A DNA stretch of 64,000 nt from Hyphodiscus hymeniophilus (Eukaryota; Ascomycota; Leotiomycetes; Helotiales; Hyphodiscaceae). The stretch covers positions 1,488,001 to 1,552,000 of the forward strand of contig VNKQ01000009.1 in assembly GCA_016508695.1 (NCBI GenBank), written 5' to 3'. A program made the position numbers and the translations under genes. The notes below the pieces were generated by a model. That model did not search any database. It saw nothing but the letters and a program-made list of their open reading frames with translations, and was not told where the DNA came from. Shown here piece after piece: positions 13,075 through 24,914 of the stretch. Position 1 is the first letter of the stretch. Each line of letters opens with the position of its first letter.

Positions 13075-13421
13075 TTACTCGTTGTCTACCTCAATCGAGA
13101 GGATAGGAGCCGAAGTCGGCAAGAAGCTCCTAAAGCCCTCCTCAAGTCCAGGATAGTCCCCAAGCAATTCGCGAATTTGCACTTGGATATCAATTGCCGT
13201 TACTGGCACCCCAATTGAAGTCTGATCCATGCAACTTATGAGGATGACGAGGAATTGACGGTAGACGGCAGGCGGAACGCGTTCCTTAGGGTAAGTTAGA
13301 AGGTTGTTGGCTCTTGGAAGGCCGAAGGGAAAGATGTATATCACACCTTAACTTCATCGAAGTATACTTCATCCCAATACTTGATTAACACGGGGCTGTT
13401 TCGATGTTTTTTCCGAGGCAT
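13075..13421 (-). CDS. Very small Sin3-type PAH-domain protein
   Basis: Two exons, 13421..13347 and 13284..13075, joined across a 62-bp intron with GTGTGA donor and AAG acceptor, give 94 residues. Spliced, the protein reads YWDEVYFDEVKERVPPAVYR followed by QFLVIL, an acidic/polar loop, and then IQIRE-like sequence through GDYPGLEEGFRSFLP. This is a complete paired amphipathic helix (PAH) hairpin, and almost nothing else is present. In Sin3 corepressors, PAH domains bind helical peptides of repressors. A stand-alone PAH could compete for such peptides, but that is inference. The domain is seen directly in the spliced reading; expression and the exact start are less certain. Confidence 0.62.
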
Positions 13422-15083
13422 GGAAGTTTGCCCTTTCCGGACTCTTTAATACAAGGATCTGAAAGAATGTGCCGAGTAGGCGGAAGTGGTGAGATTCAAG
13501 AAAGACTGAAGACCCCCTCGCGTAGCGATGCTAGTGTCTTCAGAGTTCAAAGTTGGGATGGAATTCAACGGTAATGGATGTGGATGGGGATATCTGCTTC
13601 TTCCAATCCCAAAAGAAATATTTGCTCAACACAAAAAATAAGAGTGTTGAAGAAAGAATAAACACAGGCCTAGATCGCACTTGCAAAAGGTATTCCACAG
13701 CAATCTGAGGGTCTCTCCTTCCACCGTTCCCAAAAAAAGCAATACTCCGGTCAACGTTTCGATGAAACACTATTTCCCTCTCTACCGTGTTACAACTACC
13801 ATCAAATTCTGTTCATAAATTGCTAACCTCAAGCCCCCCGTCCCCTAACGGACGTTATGCTGTTGGCTGCTGCACGAACTTTGCACGTATACAATCAATT
13901 GGATGCAATGGAGGAGATTGATTGTATCGTACTTTTCCATCCGCACCACGAATTGTCACAGCTATTGACCCGTATGAGTACAGCATAGCAAAGTGCTTGC
14001 GGTAATCGGCCCATAGATCTCCGAAGTGGTATGTCAAGGCATCGACACGGAACGAGAGTGTTTGTTGGTGCTATCAAGCCCGGGCATTCTTTTGTGTGAT
14101 CCCTTGGTCTAAAGCATTGATCTCGCAGTTGCTGTCCTCATCCACAGACTATTGCTGTTTACGATCGATACGATTCAAGTCATCACGAAGTTATTCCAGT
14201 GAAGTCTGTCATCCATGCGACAAATATGACCCTTGTGTGTTTTTAAGTTGTAGGGGTCTTACCATCCCTCAGCCCTATGATATGCTAGCAAGGGCCAAAA
14301 AGCTGCTGACCTCAGGTTGCGTCTGATTCAATCTCACCGCATCCACTGAATCTGCAATGTTAATCCTGTGCTCGCTCTCTCAGCGAATGCTTAAGACCAC
14401 ATTGCTCTCAAAATAGATTTAAGGCTTCTGAGCCTTCAGCCTCACTTATCATTAAGATAAGTTGTCACAACCAATTAATATCAAGCCAGGGAAGGTGAAG
14501 CGAAGCCCCTCTATGTTGGCGGGGAAACCAAAATCTGTGGTCTTTTTCTATTTTTGTACAGAAGACCCTCATCTGACACGCACGCGACCATCTTAATTTC
14601 AGCCCCACCTTAAGACGAACCAAAGTAACAATTCGGTAACCGGATCACACTTGATCTGAGGCTCTCTCATCTTGCATGGCGGAGTATCTCTCTCCCATAA
14701 GCGATCGTATAGAATGCTGTCGAGGTAGATCCTCTAGTACAATTCTGGTAAGCACTCGCGAGACCCCTTGTGGCACGAAATGTTTCATTGTGGTCTGACA
14801 GCATCGCGGGGAACGGAATTCGAAGGGATGCCGATGGGAATATCTGACTTGATTCCACAGACTGCGGTGACACAAGAGGGCCGTGTGAATGAAAACTTTT
14901 TGGCTGAGCATGGAGGGGCTCAGGCAGTTTCAGCCCTATGCACTGATGGATTAGTAGTTTATTACTACTTCAATGCCGCCAAGAATTGTCGTTTCTCTCT
15001 CACGATATCACGGGTTTCACTTAGCTTTTACAAACTTTCATTGCTTGTTCGCAGCGATTTCGATCTTTCATTCGTTTTCAAGT
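13422..15083. other. Gene-free stretch
   Basis: About 1.66 kb between the PAH gene and the Gly/Met-rich protein gene. Short ORFs only. The last 100 bp is probably 5' leader of the next gene; an in-frame ATG at 14973 would add 37 atypical residues and was not chosen. Confidence 0.45.
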
Positions 15084-16405
15084 ATGCCAGCATTGTCCAT
15101 TGAGTCCCTTATTAGAGGAAACGTTTATCACGAAGACACGACAGACCATACAACGCGAAGGAGGCCCTCCCACAGTAGCCACGATCGCTATTCCAATACA
15201 AATGGAGGCAGGGAGATTCCACACGCAAGATCAAGTTCATACGGAGACAGCAAACGAGAGAGAGAGAGAGAATGGGTTCAAAATAATAATTCGACCGAGT
15301 CGAAAGTCAACATCGCCGCTCCGGACTCCCCACCACCGGCCTACTCCGAAACCACACAAGCTACACACCATACACAACGACCAGCAGCAATCTCAAGATC
15401 ACCGCGAGCTCCAAATGTGCAGCCTACAAAGACATTACCACCACTTCAATTCCCTGTTATAATACCGCAAAATCCGCGTGATGGTGGCTTTTGTAGAGCA
15501 TATGCATCGCTACTTGAAGAGTGCCAAGTCTCCAAAACAGCTTTCTTCTATTTTTTGGATGACTTCGACCGTTCTGCTCAAGCTTCACCATACTTCTCAG
15601 CTGTAAACATCGCCAGCATTGGATCACTGAGCAGACCGCATAGCACTGCGATGATCGTTACACTTGCAAAGAAGAGGTACGCATCACAGTCATTCCTCCT
15701 ATTTAGGTGCAAGATATCAAGCTAACAGATTATGGACACAGAATGAATACATTCGTTGATCGCGTAAATGAAGAATACTTCAAACCTCGGGGCCTCTTTT
15801 GCCTCATTGTAACCTGGCGTCCTGACATCAACAAAACACATGAAACAGTCAACATCGAAGACCCGATCTTGAGCTCCTCTACACGCTCCCTACCTATGCC
15901 CAAGACAGCACGATTGGACTTTCCTCTCGGTGATCCGACGGAAAATATGGAAATGAATGGTGATTTTCCAATGTCCAACAATATATATGGCCAAGATCCT
16001 ATATCACCGGCTTATGGAAGGGGTGCTGGCATCCCAAGACTGGCTGTTGCGGACTCATATGGCTACCAGAACCCCTACGGATATGGTACCATGGGCATGA
16101 ATCAGGGATATGGAATGGGTATGTATAATCAAGGCTACGGAATGGGTATGGGCGGCCGAGCTAGCTTTGGTGGTATGGGAATGGGAACGGGTCGCATGGG
16201 CGGTATGGGAGGCGGTGCGCTGGGCCTAATTACTGGACTGATCGAAGACACAATGTCGAGCAAGGCCCAAACGCCTGGTTACCAAGGAGGGCCAAGTAGC
16301 TACGATCCAGCTTACATGGCACGAGGGTCGGCAAGTAATGGCTCCAGAGCCAAGGTGTTCAAAAAGGCAAGAAGTCCGATCGAATATGCAGAGATGATTG
16401 AATAA
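15084..16405 (+). CDS. Uncharacterised fungal protein with Gly/Met/Tyr-rich C-terminus
   Basis: Two exons, 15084..15676 and 15742..16405, give 418 residues. The N-terminal third is low-complexity and polar (Arg/Ser/Asn-rich, with a PPPAYSE motif). The middle part (about 120-235) is the most protein-like: LPPLQFPVIIPQNPRDGGF, RAYASLLEEC, then NTFVDRVNEEYFKPRGLFCL after the splice. A repeat-rich stretch follows, with several YGMGM/NQGYGMGMG-type units and Gly-Met runs. It ends in a basic segment and YAEMIE. I do not recognise a characterised family; similar proteins with a conserved central block and disordered ends are common in ascomycetes. No membrane segment or signal peptide is seen. Confidence 0.75.
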
Positions 16406-16575
16406 CTAACGGCGAGATAGGATGCTATATACTTAATGGTAGTCAACTTGCCATCTGACGATGAAATGGCTCGTTTTGGAGCTTTCTTTTAGGGTTGGAG
16501 GAAGTGGTCTTGTTATCTCTAAGCGATTATGGTCTAGATTCCAAGAAAAACGTTCTATCAGTCACCCACATGCGA

Positions 16576-17430
16576 ACATCATCCATACTTTGACATGGTA
16601 CTGTGAAATGACATCTGCACGTCTCGCTTGATCTCGCGACGGCATTCCATGTATTTCTTGGCGTGGGGTAAATCCGAAAAGTTCAGCACCTTGAAGGTTG
16701 GTATGGGTGAGGGCTCTGACATGATCTGCTGTAAATGCGATGTTACTCTATCTAATTGACAATGTGTAGCTCGCTTGCACTCTCCAAACCAAGTGAACAT
16801 ACAAGGGAGTTTAGGTGACTGACATGCATTAAGCGAGTATGTAAACACGCCGTTCAGGCGCAGATAAGCTGGAAAAACCGAGTCTTCTTTTGAGCACATC
16901 AAACAACAAAGGTCGCCGCTCAACAACTTGGGCTCTCACTCACCTTCTGCTTCTACCCGTCTCGAGATGCTGTAAGGCCCCAAATGACTTCGAAAGTCCA
17001 CAACCCAAGCAGAAAACACCTCAGGTATCGTCTCGCTAAAAGCGGCTCCTGCAGGAGGAGGGCTTCGCTAAAGTTTATTTTGGGAATCCCTGGAAACACG
17101 CCAGAAGTATCAGCCAATTGTGTCAGATCTGGGCTGGAACCAACCAAAACACGCCAACCGTCTGACCGCGCAGCACCGAACAACACCACGCAGCGTCCCT
17201 CATCTCTATTTCTACGAAGCAGTTCGTCAGATTTACTCTATCAACCCGAAATATCGACCACTGAGCCCACGTTAGGTCTGGCCTGAGGTGTCGTATGATG
17301 AGGTAGTCCTCCATGTATATATGCTGATGGCACTCTGTACGGCCGAGCTGGCCATCCATTTTAGTCGTGGCAGCAGTAGGAAGACCGAACACTATTCTCC
17401 TGAGCAAGCCAATCGATGTCATTCTACAAC
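16576..17430 (-). CDS. Possible unrecognised multi-exon gene or relic
   Basis: Several minus-strand frames look protein-like but do not join into one clean model. One block reads GAARSDGWRVLVGSSPDLTQ with GVFPGIPK after it. A second, in another frame, reads FSETIPEVFSAWVVDF then GPYSISRRVEAE, just before a GTGAGTGAG donor near 16944. A third contains SPKLPCMFTWFGECKRATHC and ends near 16579 with a charged tail. A plausible intron (GTAAAT...GTAG) precedes the first block. No family is recognised. It may be an intact gene with introns I could not resolve, or a decayed one. The extent given is approximate. Confidence 0.3.
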
Positions 17431-17556
17431 GCCATCAGCTCCTTTGCATCTCAATTCCAACTTCCTCTGCTCGATTTCATAGTGTTGGACTTTTTGGTTT
17501 TAGATCTCATTGTTCTCGATTTCCTCAATATATGAGCCTTTTCTAAGCCGCTCAAC

Positions 17557-19134
17557 ATGGCCTCTCATACGCTGACCCTCATCTCCATCTCCGCCATCCT
17601 CCTTCTCACCTATACCATCATCCAACAACTCCTCCGTCGCCGAGCTGCCGCCCAATTCGCTCGCTCCCATGGCTGCCAACCGGCGCCCGCTTATCCACAA
17701 CCTGAGCGTCTGATAGGGCTCGCGCTGATCAAAGAATCCAAAGCTCGATCGGCAAAGCGCGAAGTCCTCGAGCTCTTCCGCGAACGCTGCGACCGCATGG
17801 GCCCAACATGGACAATGGGAATGCTGGGCGGACATTTCGTCTTCAGTATCGATCCCGAAAACATCCAAGCTGTGCTTGCAAAGAACTTCAAGGACTGGGG
17901 TCTGGGACAACGAGAACATACCTGGGGACCCCTACTGGGCAAAGGGATCTTCACGACTGATGGCGCGCAGTGGGAACACAGTCGTGCTATCGTGCGACCC
18001 AATTTCGTGAAGAGTCAGATTGTGAGCTTGGGAATGTTTGAGCGCCATATTCAGGAATTGATTCAGAAGATTCCGAAGGATGGGAGTACCGTTGATTTGC
18101 AGACTCTGTTCTTCAACATGACGCTCGACTCTTCCACTGAATTCCTGTTTGGCGAATCGATCGAGTCCCAGCTTACGTTCGAAGGCTCTGATGCGGAGAA
18201 GTTCTCTGAGGCGTTTGATTTTGCGCAGCATCAGATGCCTGGCCGCAATCGGATGGGAAATCTCGTACGCTTCATTCCCGACCGCAAGTTTGACGAGGCG
18301 TGTAAGATTGTTCAGGATTGGGGAGATCGATACGTCGCCAAAGCCTTGAAGAATCTTGCTGCCGAGAAAGCAGAGAAAGACGATGACACGAAGGAGCGGT
18401 ACACTTTCATGAGAGAAATGGCCAGCCAAACACCAGATCCAATTCAGCTCCGTAACGAAGTTCTGAACATCCTCCTTGCCGGCCGCGATACTACTGCTGG
18501 TCTTCTATCGAATCTTTTCCACGCTCTTGCACGGAACCCTCGTGTCTGGCAGAAGCTAAAGGCGGAGATTGACACACTCGAGGGACGTATCCCTGATTAT
18601 GATTGTCTGCGAAACATGCATTACTTAAAATGGGTCTTAAACGAGTGTAAGCCTTTCCATCCCCTCTCCATCATCATACTCTAACACATCCTTAAAGCTC
18701 TTCGCCTCTACCCACCCGTTCCTACAAACGCCCGTATATCAAACAAAGACACCGTACTTCCCCGTGGCGGTGGCTCAAGCGGTCAAATGCCAGTCTTCGT
18801 CCCCAAAGACACCATCTTCCTGTATTCCGTCTACAGTATGCACCGCCGTACCGACATCTACGGTGCCGACGCCCTGGAATTCAAACCTGAGCGTTGGTCC
18901 CCTGATGCGCCTGGTGGACCACTGAGACCACATTGGGGTTTCTTGCCGTTCAATGGCGGGCCTAGGATCTGTGTCGGACAGCAATATGCGCTTACTGAGG
19001 CAAGCTATACTATTGTTAGACTACTACAGACCTTTGGGGAGTTGGAGAATCGCGATCCGAAAGGCTGGGTTGAGGGGTATGGCTTGACACTCTGTAGTGG
19101 AGATGGGACGAAGGTTGCGTTGAAGTTGAGATGA
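17557..19134 (+). CDS. Cytochrome P450, CYP52-like
   Basis: Exons 17557..18646 and 18698..19134 give 508 residues. The N-terminus has a membrane anchor (LTLISISAILLLTYTIIQQ) followed by an Arg-rich stop. Helix I carries AGRDTT, helix K the ESLR (E363-R366, created exactly by the splice), and the haem loop FNGGPRICVGQ with ligand Cys455. The early region (FKDWGLGQRE, LLGKGIFTTDG, W-x-HSRAIVRPNF) is typical of the CYP52/alkane and fatty-acid hydroxylase group. Such enzymes act at the ER with NADPH-P450 reductase and often oxidise terminal carbons of alkyl chains. In this setting it could oxidise a polyketide chain, or be an ordinary fatty-acid hydroxylase; sequence does not decide. Confidence 0.93.
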
Positions 19135-21500
19135 GAGGCTTATGTTTCTAGGCGTTTGGAGAGCATGGCGTTGGATTGGTGTTCAAATAGTATAAAACTC
19201 AACTTCATGACCCCGTTTTCGAACTACATGATCCAAGCGAGAAGTGGATAAAGTTGACATTTCCATGCAATTGTATCCCCTCGCTTTCCGCCATGACTGA
19301 CCTCACTGACCTCGTTGATCGACATCTCACACTGACGTCTCACACTGACGCATCATATGGTCAGCATCGAGAACATCACGAAATGATTTTGCTAATGCTA
19401 TACCACAGTTGCCACAAATGCTGCCGAAGGTATTATGGAGCCTGTGAAGTTCTATGCAGCCAAAAATTCACCCATTAATCACACCTCACGCAGTGGAGGC
19501 TACTATCGATCTCCTAATTAGATTCTAGATGGTCTATATGTCCGCAAATCCTGTGAAGACCTCAAGGCATTCTTCGCAACCACTCCCCATAACTACATTA
19601 TTTCCCAGCCATTCATGGCCCGTCGCCAGGCACTGTGAGCAAAGTTCGCAGTTCTGCCTGATACTCCGGGGATCTCGTCCCAGTAGTGGCATATCTGAGA
19701 CGCCGCAGTATGCAGATAAAAATCTGGAGCAACTTCTCATTACTTCTGAATATGATGAGGAATACTCCCCGAATCTAGGGCGGTTGCGAGTCGATCTGTG
19801 CCGAAAGACCAAGGCTCTGCGTGGTACTGATAGAGGTACTACTTGGATGCCGCCTACGACGCATGAGCGAAATCCTGGATGCCATTGCTTCTTCGGGGCC
19901 GAGAGGTATGTGAAGCAACCTCCGTTCTGCCACACACGTAGAAATCCAGCAACGAATAATGTAATCCCACCGATGCATTCGTGTTGGGCATACTTTTGAA
20001 GGACGTAGTTGTGAAAAGCTCAATGAAAAGGTCTAGATTTCGCAGTAGCTTCACTACCGAGACTATTACCGAGTTTGATGCTTCTCTATTACTGTAAACT
20101 TCAATGTCAGTGGTTACGAATCGAGGATTCTTTCGCACACTGCTTTACGGGCGAAGGAATCTGATGGAGCTCCTTGAACTTGGGACTCGGCCTCGGGATG
20201 TGCACAGATGCCGAAAGGATCTCACGGTCCATTCAACTCCTTTTTAGAATGGAGATATTCAATCGTGGAGCTCCATGAACTCGGGACTCGGCCTTGGGAC
20301 GTGGACAGGTGCCGAGAAGATCTCGCAGCCCAGTCAACCCATTTTTAGACTTTAGAGATTCGAGATTAAAGAAAGTATCGTTTGCTGAGCAAAGGTCAAG
20401 AGATGGCTTTCCTCCTTTGAAGGTTGGCAAGGTATAGCCTTGCTCCTTGGGAGGCTTGTTTCTGGAAAACAGATACTCAAGCGGTGAGTTCGAATTGGAA
20501 GTTATTGAACACGTCATTGTTCCAACGAACGGTGCATATGTATGAAAAAGCTATACGAATCACGATGGATGTGTCTATTTCGGAAGCATGCTCCTCTTAT
20601 GCGGCTGAAATCCATCGAGATCGGTAAACGCTTGTCACCTCGCCGAGAGTCAGATGCCAAGGGAAGGATGATGAGTGGTCAAAAAATGCATCATCATTCA
20701 TCTGGCTGACTTGTCCCGGCAATTGAGATTTCTCTTCCCCTCCTTCTGGAATACCGAGGAGATAGTAGATGGTGAGGATGTCTCAAATTGAATGCCCCTG
20801 AATACCCCGCCGGGTAAAGATACCGTCCGTACCGGACATTCAGAAACCCACTTTCCAGACCAGATGATAAGATGCAAGATATCAAACTCGAATCAACCAG
20901 AATGCGGACGACCCCACAGAGAACTTCCGCACTCGAAAAAGTCTTTCCTTTTTGAATACAACGTCGAGCTAGTTCAATTCTACTCCTGACTATTTCAACT
21001 CTATAAATCCTGCTTACTCATGTGACTCTTCTCTAAAATTTGGAAAGATAATTAAATACACCCACAGGGACTGATTAGGACAGGTAAATTTACTTAGATC
21101 CGAACCTGAGTCTACACAGAACATTATTTGAGGCAAATGATGTATACGCAAGCGCAAGTGCAAGCACGCCCCAGCTTTGGATCCATCAGGCAGCCTTAAC
21201 ACTTGCCTGTCAGATTCCTCTCAATCCGTCTCCCACTGAATCTAAACGGGAGCCTCGTCAGACCCGAGACATCCTTCTATTAAGCGATAGGCTAAGCATC
21301 AACTCCCAACAACATTTGGAGCAGCACTCTACTTTTCAAAAAAGTACACCTGATAATCGGGATGGTACAAATACGATGCGGCCACCCGATCGTCGGGTGT
21401 ATCCAAAGCCTTTAAATTTCCACTGACTATCACCAAAGGTCACATTTCACATCAAACTTCCCCACTGGTACACCCATCGATTTGCCGATCTGTTCTCCTC
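19135..21500. other. Gene-free stretch with a diverged tandem duplication
   Basis: About 2.4 kb between the P450 and the DUF1479 gene. No ORF here looks like a known protein. It contains the roughly 100-bp tandem repeat at 20165-20364, listed separately. The last few hundred bases are presumably the DUF1479 promoter. Confidence 0.5.
20165..20364. repeat. Diverged two-copy tandem duplication, unit about 100 bp
   Basis: Copy 1 (20165-20264) and copy 2 (20265-20364) both begin TGGAGCTCC and share GGGACTCGGCC, GATCTC and TTTTTAGA blocks in the same order and spacing. Many differences between the copies are transitions, with some transversions. Confidence 0.75.
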
Positions 21501-22919
21501 ATGCCGCACTCCATAGCTCCTACTTCCTCATCTCTTGATTACTGGCCTCCTTGGCCGCTGTTCAATGCTCAAAAAGCAGAGAACAGGCCAGAAAATGTCA
21601 ATATCAAGCAGGAGATTATTCAAAGATACGGGGAAGAAGGAATCCGTCGAAGTTGGCTGCAGACATGCGCTACTCTCGAGCAAGTAACGGCGGAAATTGA
21701 GGCCAAAAAGACAGCCATGATCCCTGCTCTGACACTCGATGAGCTGTTGAACGCGAGCGAGGAGAAAAAACAAGCACTAAGGAGCCTGGGATGTTTTGTG
21801 GTACGCGGAGTCGTTCCCAGAAACGAAGCGACGCAATGGTACTGGGACTTGAAGGGTTACGTAAATGAGAATAGAGATCACATCACTGGTTCGTACTCCA
21901 ACCTCTCGTTAGACAATGGAGCTGATTCCTACAGGTTTTCCCGAACCTTCCCCGTACATGTTCAATGTGTATCACAGCCCAGCTCAACAAGCGGGACGTT
22001 CTCACCCCAATTCACTTGCAGTACAACGTGCTCTACTGCAGCTCTGGCACGACGATGACGACTTGTCTAAGTCTTTTGCGGAACCACTTTCCTATGCAGA
22101 TGCCTTCCGAATACGTGCCCCGAAGTCTGACGGGGTGTTCACCCTGCCTCCTCACATCGACGGCGGCTCTCTTTCGCGATGGGCAGACAAGACCTATTCG
22201 TCCACGTATTCTGCTATTTTCTCTGGAAATCCAGAAAAGCACGACCCGTACGACCTGACTGTTCGCAAAAATGCAAGGTCTGCGCTATTCCCTGGTACGG
22301 CATCCTCTGTGCTACGCGCTTTCCAGGGATGGACTGCCCTGACCGAATGCGGACCGAAGGAAGGATCGCTACTTTTATACCCAAATCTTCATGTCGCATC
22401 AGCATACATGCTATTGCGACCATTTTTCGATCCTCCAGAGAATGATGAAGAACTTCTTGATGCGGAGAAATGGACATTCAATGCCCAGAGTGAGTGGTTT
22501 CCTGGTACTTTTACCGCGAAGCCCCAGATGCTGTCCCCAAATTGCCACCCTCATTTGAAGCTTGAGAAATGCATGATTGATATTCCGAGAATGTTCCCTG
22601 GGGATACTGTCTGGTGGCACGCTGATGTAAGTCTGTCTTTCCTAAAACCAAACCTTTCTCATCAATTATGTAGATGATCCACGCTGTTGAGCAGAAACAT
22701 GAAGGCGAGTACGATAGTTCCGTTATGTATATTGCCGCGACGCCCTCGACTTCGGGAAACATCAGCTATATCAAAGAGCAGCTTCGCAGTTTTGAGAATG
22801 GCCTTCCTCCCTCGGACTTCATGCAAGGTACGAACGAGACTGTTTTCAAGGGTTACTTAGGCGAAGCGGGCATCATGAACGGAGAAGCTGGAAGAAGGGC
22901 CGCTGGATTTGGGTTGTAA
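21501..22919 (+). CDS. DUF1479 protein (2-oxoglutarate/Fe(II) dioxygenase-like)
   Basis: Exons 21501..21888, 21935..22626 and 22674..22919 give 441 residues, the usual size for fungal DUF1479 proteins (bacterial YbiU relatives). The family has a double-stranded beta-helix fold like Fe(II)/2OG oxygenases. A candidate metal site is visible: HID at residues 203-205 (in PPHIDGGSLSRW) and distal histidines in the WWHAD (His358) and MIHAVEQ (His363) segments. The N-terminal half carries LGCFVVRGVVPRNEATQWYW, typical of this group. It may hydroxylate or otherwise oxidise a small molecule; the substrate is unknown. It sits between a P450 and a glycosyltransferase, which fits tailoring of a natural product but does not prove it. 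Confidence 0.88.
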
Positions 22920-24462
22920 ACTAGACAAACTTGAGATGGTTGGATATGGCGTTGTTCGGCAATAGGTAGGATGGATTCAGAGAGACCGTATACCAAAATT
23001 GTAAGTCCTTTATTAGCAAGCTGCGGGAAGTCCTGTTTGATGAACAATAACCAAACTTTTCGATCATTAAACCTGGTGTAATTGATAGTGGAGAGATAAA
23101 CTCTTGAGCTTTTGAGTCCAAACGCACCATGTAGCTCCAGTGATCAGAACCTACACTGTACCAAGGCTCAATTCCTTGCAAAGATATTGCTAGGCACGAG
23201 GAGGTATAGAGAAGAACTGACGACGACGATAAGTTGATCAGAGATGACGCCGAACACTCTTTGCATCTTTCCATCAAGTCTAGCACTTGCGACAGAACGT
23301 TTGACACTGGGAAAGACTTGAAATGAAATGCCCGCCACGATATGTCTGAAGAATGCTCAAGATGGTGGCACACACTAGTTCCTGATCACCACCAGGATAC
23401 CAACGAACTTGATTAAACCAACAGCCAGGCCTTGGGTGCCTAACCTACCGAGGTTGACTTGAAAAAGGATCCTTTGCAGATTCAAACAATACCCAAGAAC
23501 ATTAAGTACGGTAGGTTCACGCGAAAACCTCGGTCTTGACAGAATCAGACTTTCCAATTCCGGACCGCAGATCAGATGGCATGGTGTTTCCAGGCAACAT
23601 GAACTTCCTCCTGCTCTTCCCCAATATGTATTGGTATTCCGAGTCATCGGCGTCGCTCCAAACGAACGCCAAATGGCCACCTTAACACAGCGCCTCTTTG
23701 AGAGCCACCCACCTTGATCGATGCTTCAATCAGGCCTGCATGCTTTCCTTGGCTGTTATCCGCCCTTGTCCGCGCTCGCAGACGTCAACCAGGCAGATCT
23801 ACTCATTCTTCATATTGCCTTGACTGTCGTTCAGCCATTCCTTTCAATTCGTACAACTTCGTTCTCGAGCCGGATGCAAAGGTTGTGCCGGTTTGGAAGA
23901 GTCGTCTTCTTCGTAATTTGCGTGAGGGTTGATACCAAGGTGGGAGGAGGCTTTGATTCTCAAAGATTCTGGCGATTCGAGGTTGGGTCGAGCTATGAAA
24001 TTTAATGCAACGCTTATGCAGATCATTGCGTCACGTGCCGTTTTCATAAATACTGAATAACATGTTACATCACAACAATATCGACAACGCTACATTAAAT
24101 GTCGACACTCAAGGTAGTCTCCCTATAATAAAGGCTTCTGACTCTTTTGCTCAGTTCTGGGGTCTTCTTGTCGCCAATGGGCGCTGTAGACCTTTTTTCT
24201 ATTTTTTTATATAAGATCTTGTGGCACAAGAAAGACCCAAAATCAAAAAAAATCATGTACTAAGAGGAGTTCGCCTTGATGAGCAGAATATTTAGATAGT
24301 CTTTATCTGTGTTGTGGCATTTTTGAAATCAAAACACAGTAGGCTATTCGAACTATGCTCTCATATAAAAACGCTATTGACACACATATCGCAGTTTGCA
24401 CGAAGTCCGGTGACAAAACCTACTTTCTTCTCTCATGCATCGATTTTAGAATTGTAAAAAGT

Positions 24463-24529
<67 letters not shown>

Positions 24530-24914
24530 AATATATCAAGGAAGAGAATGCCAATTCAATGAAGTGTTCCTGAACACTTCAGATTCTATCGTTTTTGGCA
24601 CGAGAATCATGCTTAAACCGAGACGCGATAAATCAGGTATGTGGACTTTGTCAAGACTCAGAATAGAATTTTGATTTGATTTCAACTTTTGAATGCATGC
24701 TACACCTTGATGCTACACCTTGAACATTTGATGTACTCCAAACCGTAGGTAACTCCAAACCTATTCTGAGGTTTTCCAAACTCCTCGGTATACCCTAACA
24801 ATTTAAACAAACCCAGATTCCAGAAACTTTCCTCGTTAACGAAGATTCTAATGTGCGCTACCCCAACTCCATCCATTCAAACCATGACCACGAAGAGAAA
24901 TGTGGAAAAGAAGC
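22920..24914. other. Gene-free stretch with a microsatellite
   Basis: About 2 kb between the DUF1479 gene and the UGT stop (convergent genes). Minus-strand fragments near 23375-23680 have some protein-like composition in alternating frames, which could be a relic, but nothing is identifiable. The GAAA microsatellite at 24464-24530 lies here, and a 13-base direct repeat (ATGCTACACCTTG) occurs near 24700. Confidence 0.45.
24464..24530. repeat. (GAAA)n microsatellite, about 17 units
   Basis: An uninterrupted purine-only tetranucleotide run of about 67 bp lies about 400 bp beyond the 3' end of the UGT gene. Confidence 0.95.

Noticed and set aside
14973..15083. Earlier in-frame ATG for the Gly/Met-rich protein
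   Set aside because: The extra 37 residues are Phe/His/Ser-rich and look like translated leader; the ATG at 15084 starts the typical sequence.
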